Source: Platerodrilus igneus
Taxonomy: Eukaryota; Arthropoda; Insecta; Coleoptera; Lycidae
Direction of reading: 5' to 3'
Assembly: GCA_036346225.1 (NCBI GenBank)
Contig: JARFIW010000831.1
Location: 1,798,001-1,862,000, forward strand
DNA length: 64,000 nucleotides
Shown here: in pieces, positions 23,005 through 35,360 of the stretch
How positions within the stretch are numbered: the stretch's first letter is position 1
Layout: every line of letters begins with the position of its first letter
Made by a program: the position numbers and the translations under genes
The notes under the pieces: model-generated
Told to the model about the DNA's origin: nothing
The model's input: only the letters and a program-made list of their open reading frames with translations
The model's database searches: none

Positions 23005-26000
23005 CAGTTATGTTTTTCGCCATTAGCTTTTCCACTTTGGAACTGGTTGGACGCGTACCTCCATTGATTTCTATTCACTATCTGGTGCAATAGTCTAACC
23101 TGAGTCTACCTCTATCTCTCTTTTTTCCTATCTCTGCTCCTAATATATTCCGCAATATTTCTTCATGCCTATTCCATTTCTAGTACCTCTTTTTTCTTAA
23201 CTTTGTCTGTCCATGATATCTTCATCAGACGTCTGCAGCACGACATTTCAAAGGCTTCTATCTTCTTCATGTCCGCTTCTTCTATTGTCTAGGTTTCACA
23301 GCCGTACAGTACTGTGCTCCACACATATGTTTTAAGCATTATTTTCCTTGTTTCTATGTTTGTTGTCTTTGAACACAGTAGCTGCTTTTTCTTGTTAAAT
23401 ATAGCACGACCTTGTGCTGATCTTTGTTTTGTCTTTTGCACTCTCCCAATCTTGCGTTATTTTGGCTTCCCAGGTAGCAGAACTCCCTTATCCCTTGTAA
23501 GTTTTCGTTATCTATTTGTATTCTAGTTTCTAATTTAATTTCCCCTGCTTTGCAAACCCGTACTTTAGTTTTATTTTTGTTAATTTTCATTCCGAACTGT
23601 TTCCATTTCATTAAGAGCAGCTTCTAACTCTTTCTTGCTAGATGCTAATACCGTTATATCATCAGCAAATATAGGCATATTAATTTTTTGTCCCTGCATA
23701 ATAATTCCAAATATCTTCCCGGATCTGACACTATTCATCGCTTCTTCGATGTACAAGTTAAAAATAAATGGGGATAGGGCACACTCCTGTCTCACCCCTT
23801 TTCTAATATTTACTCCTCTACGTTCCTGCTTTGATTCTATTATCGCTGTTTGTTCTTTGTATAAGCTATGTACTATCCGTCTATCCCTAAAACTCATTCC
23901 AATCTTTTTGAGTGTTTCGAACATTTTTTTCCATTTTACATTGTCGAATGCTTTTTCCAGATCTACAAACCCTATATACACGCTTTCCCCCTTTTCTATT
24001 GTTTTCTCCATTTTCAACAGCTAAAATAGCCTCCCGTGTTCCCCTTTTCGCCTAAACCCAAATTGATTTTCTCCTAGCATTTCTTCAGCTCGTTTTTCCA
24101 TTTGTCTTTGTACAATTCTGGTTAATACTTTTGACACGTGTGCTGTCAAACTTATTGTTCCAAAATTTTCACATCTATCCGAGCCTCTCATTTTTGATAT
24201 ATTGACTATGATATTACGTTTAAAGTCTTTGGGTATCTCGCCTGTCTCATCACACTTAGCTTAGAAATTGGAAGAAACATTCTGTTTCTGCTTGTCTAGC
24301 GGCCTTTAGAATTTCTGCTTGCACCTTATCTGTACCCGGCGTCTTGCCATTTATCAGACCCTTTAATGCTAATTCAAACTAATCTCTAAGTATAGGATAT
24401 CCCAAGTCATCCTTTTCAATGTCTGATTCCTGCATATAAATTCCCTATACGCTCTTGCCATCTAACCACTTTCTCTTCATTTTCTATAATACGTTTCCTC
24501 CCATGTCCCTTATATTTTTGCTATACGGTTTTATATCCCTAAAATTTATTCTAATTAGTTTGTATGCTTCATCTATCTTTCCTATTTCCATCTTAGTTTG
24601 TACCTTTGCACTTTTCATCAATTCATTGTTCTATAGCTTTCCTGCTTTTGCTAATAATTTCCTGTTTTCTTGTTTCATGTTTCTTGTATCTTCGTCTTTG
24701 TTCTATTAAATTCAGAATATCCTTTGTTATCTATGGTTCCTTAATTTCTATTTGTGTATATCCAAGAATATCTCTGGCCGCCATGTCTAAGCTGGATTTA
24801 ATGTTATTCCATTCTGTTTCTACTTCCTTAGTATAAGAAATTTTCCCGATATCTTTCAGCAATTCATGTGACTTTTTTTTTCGTGGATATCTTTATCTCT
24901 TAGTTTCTCAAAGTCAAAGTGTCTTTTTCCGTTGCTCTCTTCAAATTTTTCAATTTAAGAGCGGCCTTCATAATTACGATGTTGTGGTCAGTGTCTATAT
25001 CAGCTTCTAGGTGTTTCTACAGTCTTTTACTTGATTCTTAAACCGTTACCTAACAAATATAATCTATTTGATCTCTTTTTATATCTCCTGGCATTTTCCA
25101 CCTGCATCGTCTTCTAGCATGATGTTGAAATAATGTGTTTGTGATAGTTAAATTGTTCTTATCGCAAAATTCTACCAACCTATTTCCCCTGTCATTTCTT
25201 GTGCCTAAACCAAATAAACCGTTCCTCTCCTATCCTCACCTGCCACTACCTTAAAGTTCCGCGTAATTATTAAATGTTCATGTCCTTTTACGTATCTTAG
25301 TATGTCTTCGATATCTTCGTAGATCGCTACTACTTCTTCACTGTAGCTAGAGGTGGGCATGTATACTTGTATTATTACTGTACTTACCGGTTTAGATTAT
25401 AACCTAACCATGAGTACTCTTTCATTCTTTTGTAATCAGTTTTCTACACAATGTCCTATCTTTTTTCGCATACTATCCCGACACCTGAATTCCTTTCCTC
25501 TGATCCTGTACGAATTACCCTAAAGTCTACACTCCAAAAATCATCTGCCTCTCGCCGGCGAACTTTGCTGATCCCTACAATGTCTAGTGCTAACCTATCC
25601 ATTTCAATTTGTAAAGCTTACCTATTTGCTTTATACTTCTGACATTTCACACTCAGGCTCGCAAAATGTTCTCTGCTCTTGCTTTAAACTTTCCGATTAC
25701 ATCCTCCGAAGTAGTCCCCACCGATTATCCGAATAGGGAACTATTTCAACTCTTGAATCTTTTACCCCAGAGGATGCCATCATTTTAATACAATTTAAGT
25801 ACAATGTTTACTTGGAAAATAATGTGGTGGTTTCCCGTTGCCTTCCACATTGCAGCAGTGTGTCTTAGAATACCATACCGACCCCTATGATCTCTGCCAC
25901 TCTAACTGCTACCCTGTTTCGGTGATCTGTCTTAGTCTGATTCTTTACTAAAGACCCTACTACTTTGGTTGTACCTGAAGTTTGGTTTTTTAGATCATTT

Positions 26001-26090
26001 TGGAACGCACAAGCTATTCCACCCGTTCTAGTAATCTAGAACTTCTCCAAGGTACAGATCCATTTGAAACGATTCAGAAGAAAACTTCAT
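23005..26090 (-). mobile_element. RTE-like LINE, nearly full length, decayed
   Basis: Minus-strand copy running from a 5' end near 26090 to a 3' UTR near 23010. It aligns with the plus-strand copy at 26530-37300 along its whole length. The endonuclease region lies about 25250-25850, the linker about 24300-25250 and the reverse transcriptase about 23580-24200. The C-terminal tail is about 23140-23570. The 3' UTR is followed by module sequence. Both coding and noncoding landmarks match, including the 5' leader AAGTTCTAGATTACTAGA. Stops and shifts interrupt the endonuclease and linker. The RTE-like placement rests on the single-ORF layout and the trinucleotide 3' tail of sister copies, and is not certain. 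Confidence 0.8.
23580..24017 (-). pseudogene. LINE reverse transcriptase fragment
   Basis: A 145-residue frame covering the fingers and palm of a non-LTR reverse transcriptase. VYIGFVDLEKAFDNVKWKK holds the first catalytic Asp motif (FVDLEKAFD), GVRQECALSPFIFNLYIEE matches the GVRQGCxLSPxLFNLYIE motif, and MPIFADDITVLASS is the catalytic FADD. The following tail (NKNKTKVRVCK, FCYLGSQNN) is in another frame at 23354-23611. The enzyme would copy element RNA at a nicked target. As it stands the frame is split, so this is a remnant. Confidence 0.8.
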
Positions 26091-26249
26091 TTTAATCTAA
26101 CTCCTACTCCTCACTGTTACTGTGATAATATAACCTTAGAATCACCAATCTATCTCATTTACTTCTGTTGCATAACTTCCCCAATTCAATCCAACTATAA
26201 ATTAGACCTTACTCGGGACCCGTTTTAATCCATCTCAAACATGATTTAC

Positions 26250-26453
26250 TTAGTTACACACTATCTCCAACAGCTTAACCAATTCCTGACTGAAATCCAC
26301 ACAAACCCTCTTTGATTTGCAAGAATCCACACCACCACAATTATCCTCACTTAATTCCCTCCCACACTTACACAAACCAATATCACACAGAAACTCAACA
26401 ACGTTGTCATTGGCGGCAAAGGTAAAGACACTCTGGCCTAACGCCTGAACCAT
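26250..26453 (-). CDS. Hypothetical Cys-rich short frame between head-to-head LINE copies
   Basis: A 67-residue frame with cysteines spaced in FLCDIGLCKCGRE, DNCGGVDSC and KRVC segments. It begins MVQALGQSVFTFAAND. It lies in the ~440-bp spacer between two divergently arranged LINE 5' ends. I do not recognise the family. It might be a LINE 5' segment, an unrelated exon, or chance. The paired cysteines are the only thing lifting it above background. Confidence 0.2.
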   Translation of the reverse strand: MVQALGQSVFTFAANDNVVEFLCDIGLCKCGRELSEDNCGGVDSCKSKRVCVDFSQELVKLLEIVCN

Positions 26454-26529
26454 ATAATCCGAAGTTTAAAATTTAATTTATTTTGATTTGAAATTATTTT
26501 GTTTAGAAAGTGTATTTTATTTTATTTTG

Positions 26530-27876
26530 TATGTGTTGAATGTTCCATTTCGAATGGACCTACACCTTGCCGAAGTTCTGGATTACTAGAGCAGGTGAAA
26601 TGGCTTGAGTGTTCTAATGAGCTATAAAGCCAAATACAGGTTCAACTAACGTAGTAGGGTCGTTAGTAAGGAACCAAACTAAAACAGGTCCCTAAAAGAG
26701 GGCAGCGGCTCTTTCGGTACTTAGATGGGCAGAGACCACTGAGGTCTAATATACACTATCGCGATGTGGAAGGCAACAGGCAACGGAGGCTGCGATCGGA
26801 AAGTTCAGAATGAGAGTGGGAAACATTTTGCAAGTCGGAGCGTGGAATGTTACAAGTGACGAAGAGGTAGAAGCGATCTACAAAGATATCGAAGACATAC
26901 TAAGATACGTAAAAGGACATGAAAATTTAACAATTACGGGGGATTTTAATGCAATGGTAGGTGAGGGTAGGAAAAGAGCGGTAGTAGGTTTATTTGGTTT
27001 AGGCACGAGAAACCACAGAAGAAATAGGCTGGTAGAATTTTGCGCCAAGAACAATTTAATCATCAAAAGCACATTATTTCAACATTTCACCATATACGTG
27101 GAAGCTGACAGAAGATATAGGAAGATGTCAAATAGATTACATTCTTGTTAGACAACGGTTTAGGAATCAAGTAAAATACTACAAAAGCTACCCAGAAGCG
27201 GATATAGACACTGACCGCAACATCGTAATTATGAAAGCCGCACTTAAATTTAAAAATTTGAAAATAAGGAACAGAAAAAGGCACGTTGACTTTGAGAAAC
27301 TAAAAGATAAGGTTATTCAAGAAAGATTCGAAAAAAAGTCAAATGAAGTGCCGAAAGATATCAGGAAAATATCTGATACTAAGCAAGTAGCAACAGAATG
27401 TAATAACGTTAAATCCAGCCTAGATATGGCGGCCAGAGGTATTCTGGGATATACACGAAAAGAAAATAAGGAACCATGAATAACAAAGGCTATAATGAAT
27501 TTATTAGAAGAAAGACGAAAATACAAAAATAAATCAGACAAAACAGGAAAACAGAGAAACAAAGCCATAAAATGGAAAATTATTCGCAAATACAGGAAAG
27601 CTAAAGAATACTGGATTGATGAAAAGTGCAAACAGATACAAACTAAGATGGAAATAGGAAAGACAGATAAAGCATACAAACTAACTTGAATCAATTTTAG
27701 GGATATAAAACCGTAAAGCAAAAATATAAAGGACGCAGGAGGATATGTCATTATTGAAAATGTAGAGAAAGTGGGTAGATGGCAAGAATATATAGGGAAT
27801 TTATATGCAAGAGAGGAACTAACAGCATTAGAACAGGAATCAGACATTGAAAATGATGACTTGGGATATCCTATAC
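26530..27876 (+). mobile_element. RTE-like LINE, 5' half (split by the Gypsy element)
   Basis: Starts near 26530 with a leader shared with the minus-strand copy (GAAGTTCTGGATTACTAGAG). The frame at 26810-27151 encodes an APE-type endonuclease: it begins MRVGNILQVGAWNVT and contains ITGDFNAMVGEG and GLGTRNHRRNRLVEFC. About 40-80 residues between WNVT and SDEEVE are deleted. After a shift, YPEADIDTDRNIVIMKAALK (normally a TDHN) and a basic linker with PWITKAI-like and KYRKAKEYWIDEK follow through 27689. The LINE stops at 27876 in CTTGGGATATCCTATAC, where a Gypsy LTR begins, and resumes at 35125 with TTAGAGCAGAG. The intact minus copy at 24391-24430 confirms the join. Confidence 0.85.
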
Positions 27877-29670
27877 TGTAGCAATTTTATTTTCCACCTA
27901 ATATATATCCGTCTAATCAATCCTTTTATTAAATATTAAATAATATAATACATTATAATGTTATCCAATCCACTTAATTTAATAACATCTATTGTCCAAT
28001 AAAGAACTAGTATTTAGTTCATGTTAAAAGTTAAATTCTACGGTGACAATATATGAGCTCTTGTTTGGTATCCTTCCTAAAGCCCCCTCTACTCAGAAAC
28101 CGCAAGGTAACGCTGTTACCGGGCAGCGACAAGCTCGGCCCGCACTTCTAACACAGCTGGGGTTAAAGCAGGTCGAAAGTTGTTCTTAGGAGCGATGTCC
28201 GTCATTGATTTTTGGTGTTGGAAGCGTGCACGATGGAAGATTGCACGTGTAAGCCATCTTCAGAAATTGTTTTGGATGGTCCATTTTTTTGTTGAAACCA
28301 GTCGTGGAGAACGATGAAGTTTTTGTGAAAGTACCGTTAGGAACATGTAACTTTGGGAATAATTTATTTTAAAATATATTGCAACGTAAATTATAAATAA
28401 GCAACCTTTCTGAATGGTATTCATGCGAAAATTAAATGAAAACAATTCTATTCTTGTATAATATGGAATCACATTTATAATTTATTCAAGTTAATTACAA
28501 ACAACATTTGCTTTCTTGTGGTGTGAATTACGCCTGGAACATCTGTAAATTGAAACGCAGATATTGGAAGCCAAGTGACGTGTTTTTCAGTATGCAGCGC
28601 AGCTGTTTGTTTGGAATGGAATTTTCCGTTGTTAATACATACGTCAGCTTTCAAGCAAGTATTTAGGTGCAATTTGGAGTTCTGGTATGTACAAAATTAT
28701 ATTCGTATGTTGTTTGAACTGTCGACGTAGTAACGAGATAAATTTTACTTTAACCGACTTGTGTTAACTTTGAACAGGTCAAGGACAGACCTCAATTATA
28801 TTTTACGTAGTCATACGATATGAATCTGTAATTTGTTCCTACAAATTCTTTTATTAACTCAATGAAACATCAGAAGATGTCACTACTAATTAGATAAAGT
28901 AAATTCTCATAACTTTGAACCTTTAGAAATTAAATTTCTACATTTGATATTTTATGAACAATTATCTGTAATTATCTACTGTGAAATTAAGGTAAATTTA
29001 CCATAATTAACTCTTTCTATAAATAAGCAATTTTATGCTTTGTCAATTTGTTATATAAACTTCATTAAATAGTAATTGGTACGGATATATTCAGTACCAT
29101 TGTAATTAACTCTTCCTAATTTAAATTAACTTATAAAGGAAGACATATTTTTGTAAAAATTACTTTATTGGATACCAAAAGAATAGATTCTTATTTTCGG
29201 ACTAAAGACTATCTTTTATTTAAGAGGAATGAAAATCGATTCTGATTGTATTTAATTATTTTTGAGTTTGAATGCACAAACAGTGCTTTTCTTTGTTTAA
29301 TCTGTTCACAGGTGCTGTGCAGGATTGCTAAGGTCAAGGTCGAGCCATAAGGTAAGAAACTTCAAAGATTAGGTGGTCTTTGAAATTATATAGCGGTTAT
29401 AGGAGAAAGGTTTCCGCATTAGCCTTGTACAAGGGACTTGTATCAGGTCTTCTCAGTATAAAAAAATACGGTGGCGCCTTATTTTCATTATTAGTGGTTG
29501 CAATTACACCCCGACCCACAGCTCATTCTCTACCCAGAGCATATAGCTCGACTAGCCGCTTTGCCTTTGAGATTTCCTCAACTTAGAGCCACCTTCCATC
29601 TTAATTTGCCGTGGGCTCCATTTCTAATTATCGGAAATTCTCGTTAAACTAAATTGGAAGTAAAAAGGCA
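27877..29670 (+). repeat. 5' LTR of the Gypsy element
   Basis: About 1794 bp. The 3' terminus reads AAAAAGGCA where LTR2 has AAAAAGGCTACA, a likely 3-base loss. A primer-binding-like TAGCGCCCAGCGTG follows (29676 on), close to the TGGCGCCC type. A splice-donor-like AAG/GTAAGA lies at 29351/29352 and is kept in all three LTR copies in the window. Confidence 0.93.
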
Positions 29671-29857
29671 ATAAATAGCGCCCAGCGTGTAGGCCTCGAT
29701 TGCTGTACCAATTGTATGAACACATAAAGTATAGGCTTCGATTGACTTTGGTTGTTTACACTTGTGATTCGTAACTCATTTACCCTCAGATTAATTTAGT
29801 CTATTGATGTTGTTGTTTAATTGAGTTTAATTTGTAATTAGTTAGTTAGTCTATCCC

Positions 29858-30112
29858 ATGACGGCTGAGACGTATCAAGTAGTTTATTTGCATAAAGATG
29901 AGTTGGATTATGAATTGAGAATTCGTGGAGTTGTTAGCAGCAGACCGATGCAGGATAAGAGGAAAATGTTAGGCCGATTATTAGCCAAAGAAACAACATT
30001 ACCTGATTTTATTTGTCAATTAGCTCTAACGGAAATTGATAGTATGTCAACATTAATAAAGTTGTGTAAGAAATTAGAAGAAGCTTTCTTACATGGTAAA
30101 ATTGTTCGATAG
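29858..30112 (+). pseudogene. Gypsy gag N-terminal remnant
   Basis: An 84-residue frame starting MTAETYQVVYLHKDELDYEL. LHKDELDYELRIRGV followed by a helical basic stretch resembles the SAP-like N-terminal segment of gag proteins in some insect Gypsy families. The capsid and nucleocapsid parts are absent. The frame ends at a stop just before the deletion scar region. As a fragment it is unlikely to assemble particles. Confidence 0.5.
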
Positions 30113-30417
30113 GAATATTATTGTTCTTTTAGTCGCAGCTTGTAGTATTTCAGTGAATAATAATTCACAGTGTAGTTGATAGAAGTGATTTGTATTTAGG
30201 TTTTTCTTCCATTTGTATTAGCTACAATAGTTGTTTGATAAATTTTTTATAGTAGAGATGATAGATGTTTATAATTTGGTACACTGGTTTTTACTGTCGG
30301 TAAACCGTTTCAAGATTGCTCTTGTGCATAGGCACGTTTTGTTTTGATATAATTTATTTTGATAGCAATTTTGATTTATTTATATCCGCATTGCAACGCA
30401 GTATGTTAATTGGTTGT

Positions 30418-30650
30418 AAGTCTAAGTGAAACTTGTCGTCGTGGTTGGTCGGATTAGCAGTATGTCAGTCTAGACGAGACTTAGGAAAAGTCGGTCGCTC
30501 AGCATTACATTAGTCTAAACGAGACTCGAGGTAAGTTGTCACTCTAGCAATTTTGGCATCACTATTTTTGAGATTGGTGATGAGGTTATAATTTTTTGTT
30601 TATAAGTCTAGGTGAGACTCACAGAGGAGTTTGTCACCCTAGCAAGTTTA
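30418..30650 (+). repeat. Degenerate ~50-75-bp tandem units inside the Gypsy leader/deleted region
   Basis: AGTCTAAG/AGTCTAGACGAGACT/GTCTAAACGAGACT/AGTCTAGGTGAGACT recur with following GTCACYCTAGCAA. These look like four diverged units. Noncoding. Confidence 0.5.
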
Positions 30651-30889
30651 TGCGTTGTGAAGTACTTTTGTCTATCTTGACAGTTTGATTATGAGTAGTG
30701 TAAGAGTGTACTAGAACATTGATTTATTGTTATCCTAGATGGAAGGTTGAGAGTAATCTAAATTACAAATTTATTATGTTTAAAATTGTCATTGTCTGCG
30801 AATTTAAAAGAAAAGGTGTTCTTAAAGTTTGAAGTTCATTGGTTTAATGTTTGAAGTCATGTTGATAATTTAGTTGAGATCAAGTTAGA

Positions 30890-32150
30890 TAATGTGGATC
30901 CCTGGTATGTGTCTCTTCGAAAAAAATTTTAGCTTTACCTGATGATTACCCACAATGGAAGGTAGAAGATAATTATGTATTTAAATTTCTTTCATCAAGT
31001 TTACCACTCTCGTCGAATGTAAGGAATGGAAATATTTAGTCCCTAGATCACAGAAGGAAGAGGTTATTCGGATAAATCATGACCCTTCAGTGGCCGGACA
31101 TTTTGGTTTTTAAAACATTGGCACGCATACAAGAGAATTTTATTGGCCAAAAATGCGTATTGATGTGTTGAAATTTTGTAAAATTGTTTAACGTGTGGTG
31201 CACAGAAGGCATCGAATAGAGGACCCCTTGGTTTAATGGGAAAGGAAAAAGAAGTGAAGTTCCCCTTTCAGATTATCGCTATAGACCTCATGGGCCCATT
31301 TCCACGGTCCAAGGTTGGACACAAATGGTTATTAGTTATTGGTGATTGGTTCTCAAAATTCACGTTAATGTTTCCGTTACGTAGTGCAAAAGCGCATATA
31401 ATAAAACGTGTATTGGAGGAACAAGTTTTTTTAGTTTATGGTGTTCCCAAATATATTATTTGTGATAATGGCTCACAATTTAGTGGTAGAAATTTCAAAG
31501 CAGTATGTAAAAAATATAACGTTCAAAAAATTTGGTTTAATGCAGTTTACTCTCCCCAATGTAATTTTGTAGAGAGGATAAATAGAACGGTAGGAACAGC
31601 TATACGTTCGTATATTAAAGAACATGATACTTGGGACATAGAGTTACCCCAAATTCAGTATGCGATTAATTCTGCAAAACATCATGCCACTGGTTATTCG
31701 CCAAATTTCTTAGTTTTTGGTAGACATGTTCCAGTGTCTGGAAAATTTTATGGTCTTGATGTGGAACCCTCAGTTGATATTGATTTTATTTCTAGTGATA
31801 GGCCTTCGTATGTGTCAGATCATCAAGGACTATTTGATATTTTTATAGACGTACAGAAAAGGTTACATTTAGCTTACATGCAGTCTAGTAATTCATATAA
31901 TTTAAGGAGACGTAACATTTCTTTCGAAGTAGGTGACAAGGTTTGGAGGTCAAATAAAGTTCTTTCGAAAGCAAGTGATAAGTTTACAGCTAAACTAGCG
32001 CCAAAATATGTTTTGAGCATTGTTAGAAAAAGGTTTCGAATTTAATTTATGAATTGATTAATAAAATGGTTCAAGGGCAGGCAGATGGCATGTTAAGGAC
32101 TTAAAACCTTATTCAGAGTTCAGTGGTGATATTGAAAATGAGAACGTTTC
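30890..32150 (+). pseudogene. Gypsy integrase with upstream zinc-binding region
   Basis: The open frame 31236-32045 (269 residues) is an integrase core that inserts element cDNA into host DNA. D17 (IIAIDLMGPF), D77 (YIICDNGSQFSG) and E113 (FVERINRT) form a DD35E triad by my count. Upstream, with shifts and stops at about 30890-31235, lie the linker (NVDPWYVSLRKN) and an HHCC-type zinc region (HDPSVAGHFGF, then a CLTCGAQK-like string). Downstream, after a shift, WHVKDLKPYSEFSGD-like text ends the protein. The core triad is intact, but the reading frame cannot be expressed as pol because the reverse transcriptase is gone. Confidence 0.85.
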
Positions 32151-32159
32151 TGAACATTA

Positions 32160-33323
32160 ATTAGTGTTGTTGATATATTTAATGGTTGATAGTAGGAATT
32201 ATTTCTGTCTTATCTTTTAGTAAAGGATTTAAATATTGTATTGGAATACTGTTTGGTAGTCTAAAATTTTAGATGTTGGATAAGAAGCATAAAAGGAATT
32301 TTGTAGTGCAGTAAGGTTGATACTAGACTGTGCTGATATTGTTAGTTAGCAAGTTATTCATTTGAGTCAAGATAAAAGTTACATGTTTCCGTTTGTCAAG
32401 TGATTTCATTTGTCGTATGATTCTTTAGTTCAAGGTTATAAAGGAATGTTTAGGTATCTTTATGATTAAAGTGTTTGATAAATAAAGTTGTATATAGTTG
32501 GTCATTATTTTCTTTCGGATTTAAGATTAAGGTGTTTGATAATTATAATGGGAATCGAGTAGTTTGAGTCCATATTAAATATTGGTTGGAGGTCAATATT
32601 GTTAGTAACTATGATAGTTATGTTTAGTAAGAATATTGTGTAAGCTGACAATGTTCTATGTTTAATTATGAATATTGCGTGAGATAGCAATGTTCTATGT
32701 TTGATTATGGATATTGCGTGAGATAGCAATGTTCTATTTTGTTCATTCATGCGTGAGTGAGATTTGTGAGAAGTAAGACGTGGTGACGTTTTACTTGTCT
32801 CTTCTGGGAAAGAGATATTTCTACATTTTGGTTGCATATACATGCGGTAGATTGTTGAACGTTAGTGATTTCAAGACAGGTTTGCCGTTTTGAAGTTATG
32901 TTTGTCGTGGATCTCAAAAGTAGTGAGAGTCCTTTTCTTCTTTTGTAAATATGTAAATTACGGTTAATATAGTAAAAATATGTTTGTCATGATAATTTGA
33001 TATTTTCATTAAGGAATCATAATACGGCAGTATTATATATTTTGTTGTTTAAGTTTCGAGTATAAATGAGTGATATAATAACCCCGAATATGTATTAAAT
33101 AAAAATGAAACCCTACCGATTAAGACTTCCCGAATTTGTCCCCTTGTGGCGTATAGTACGCGTAGTTACTCGTCACTCATTTTCAGTTATGTTGTATCTT
33201 AAGTGGTAATTTTTGTTTTTAGGTTGTAAAAGTTAATAATAATAAGTTGTGAATATGTAACAATAAATTCAAAAAAAAATTCTTCGCATTTATTCCAGAA
33301 TTTTTTCTCTTAGAAAGAGGCAG
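32160..33323 (+). other. Noncoding 3' region of the Gypsy element
   Basis: No envelope-like frame. It includes a 39-bp tandem repeat (32631-32747) and ends in the purine-rich TTAGAAAGAGGCAG just before LTR2, a plausible polypurine tract. Confidence 0.6.
32631..32747 (+). repeat. 39-bp tandem repeat, three units
   Basis: Three adjacent units built on GAATATTGCGTGAGATAGC and AATGTTCTATG. The first is the most diverged. Confidence 0.85.
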
Positions 33324-35120
33324 TGTAGCAATTTTATTTTCCACCTAATATATATCCGTATAATCAATCCTTTTATTAAATATTAAATAATATAATACAT
33401 TATAATGTTATCCAATCCACTTAATTTAATAACATCTATTGTCCAATAAAGAACTAGTATTTAGTTCATGTTAAAAGTTAAATTCTACGGTGACAATATA
33501 TGAGCTCCTGTTTGGTATCCTTCCTAAAGCCCCCTCTACTCAGAAACCGCAAGGTAACGCTGTTACCGGGCAGCGACAAGCTCGGCCCGCACTTCTAACA
33601 CAGCTGGGGTTAAAGCAGGTCGAAAGTTGTTCTTAGGAGCGATGTCCGTCATTGATTTTTGGTGTTGGAAGCGTGCACGATGGAAGATTGCACGTGTAAG
33701 CCATCTTCAGAAATTGTTTTGGATGGTCCATTTTTTTGTTGAAACCAGTCGTGGAGAACGATGAAGTTTTTCTGAAAGTACCGTTAGGAACATGTAACTT
33801 TGGGAATAATTTATTTTAAAATATATTGCAACGTAAATTATAAATAAGCAACCTTTCTGAATGGTATTCATGCGAAAATTAAATGAAAACAATTCTATTC
33901 TTGTATAATATGGAATCACATTTATAATTTATTCAAGTTAATTACAAACAACATTTGCTTTCTTGTGGTGTGAATTACGCCTGGAACATCTGTAAATTGA
34001 AACGCAGATAATGGAAGCCAAGTGACGTGTTTTCAGTATGCAGCGCAGCTGTTTGTTTGGAATGGAATTTTCCGTTGTTAATACATACGTCAGCTTTCAA
34101 GCAAGTATTTAGGTGCAATTTGGAGTTCTGGTATGTACAAAAATTATATTCGTATGTTGTTTGAACTGTCGACGTAGTAACGAGATAAATTTTACTTTAA
34201 CCGACTTGTGTTAACTTTGAACAGGTCAAGGACAGACCTCAATTATATTTTACGTAGTCATACGATATGAATCTGTAATTTGTTCCTACAAATTCTTTTA
34301 TTAACTCAATGAAACATCAGAAGATGTCACTACTAATTAGATAAAGTAAATTCTCATAACTTTGAACCTTTAGAAATTAAATTTCTACATTTGATATTTT
34401 ATGAACAATTATCTGTAATTATCTACTGTGAAATTAAGGTAAATTTACCATAATTAACTCTTTCTATAAATAAGCAATTTTATGCTTTGTCAATTTGTTA
34501 TATAAACTTCATTAAATAGTAATTGGTACGGATATATTCAGTACCATTGTAATTAACTCTTCCTAATTTAAATTAACTTATAAAGGAAGACATATTTTTG
34601 TAAAAATTACTTTATTGGATACCAAAAGAATAGATTCTTATTTTCGGACTAAAGACTATCTTTTATTTAAGAGGAATGAAAATCGATTCTGATTGTATTT
34701 AATTATTTTTGAGTTTGAATGCACAAACAGTGCTTTTCTTTGTTTAATCTGTTCACAGGTGCAGTGCAGGATTGCTAAGGTCAAGGTCGAGCCATAAGGT
34801 AAGAAACTTCAAAGATTAGGTGGTCTTTGAAATTATATAGCGGTTATAGGAGAAAGGTTTCCGCATTAGCCTTGTACAAGGGACTTGTATCAGGTCTTCT
34901 CAGTATAAAAAAATACGGTGGCGCCTTATTTTCATTATTAGTGGTTGCAATTACACCCCGACCCACAGCTCATTCTCTACCCAGAGCATATAGCTCGACT
35001 AGCCGCTTTGCCTTTGAGATTTCCTCAACTTAGAGCCACCTTCCATCTTAATTTGCCGTGGGCTCCATTTCTAATTATCGGAAATTCTCGTTAAACTAAA
35101 TTGGAAGTAAAAAGGCTACA
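33324..35120 (+). repeat. 3' LTR of the Gypsy element
   Basis: 1797 bp, starting TGTAGCAATTTT after AGAAAGAGGCAG and ending AAAAAGGCTACA. It is nearly identical to 27877-29670. Confidence 0.95.
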
Positions 35121-35360
35121 ATACTTAGAGCAGAGTTTGAATTAGCATTAAAGGGTCTGAAAAATGGTTAGGTGCCGAGTACAGATAAGGTGCAAGCAGA
35201 AACTCTAAAAGCCGCTGGACAAGCAGTAACAGAACGTCTCTTCCAACTTGTAAGCCATATGTATAAGACGGGCGGAATACCCAAAGATTTTAAAAGTAAC
35301 ATCATAGCAACTATACCAAAAAAAAGGCACGGATAGATGTGAAAATTTTCGAACAATAAG

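Larger units (their letters stand above)
27877..35120 (+). mobile_element. Ty3/Gypsy LTR retrotransposon, recent, internally deleted
   Basis: A 7.24-kb insertion bounded by ATAC target duplications (27873-27876 and 35121-35124). The long direct LTRs start TGTAGCAATTTT and end GGCTACA. The LTRs differ at only about seven positions seen by eye over ~1793 bases, so the insertion is young. The internal 3.65 kb has a gag N-terminal remnant (29858-30112), then ~780 bp with no coding match, then the RNase H-integrase linker and integrase (about 30890-32150). It ends with ~1.2 kb of noncoding sequence and a purine run before LTR2. Protease, reverse transcriptase and most of RNase H are missing, so this copy is non-autonomous. 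A 4-bp duplication and DD35E integrase fit Gypsy. Confidence 0.92.

Noticed and set aside
27317..27847. 176-codon minus-strand frame rich in Ser, Phe and Leu
   Set aside because: It is the antisense shadow of the LINE linker read on the plus strand. Similar shadows at 23635-24024 and 35831-36184 were dropped for the same reason.
29380..29586. 68-codon frame present in both Gypsy LTRs (also 34827-35033)
   Set aside because: The duplication only reflects the two LTR copies. It starts within the LTR without a recognisable domain, so it is not independent evidence for a gene.
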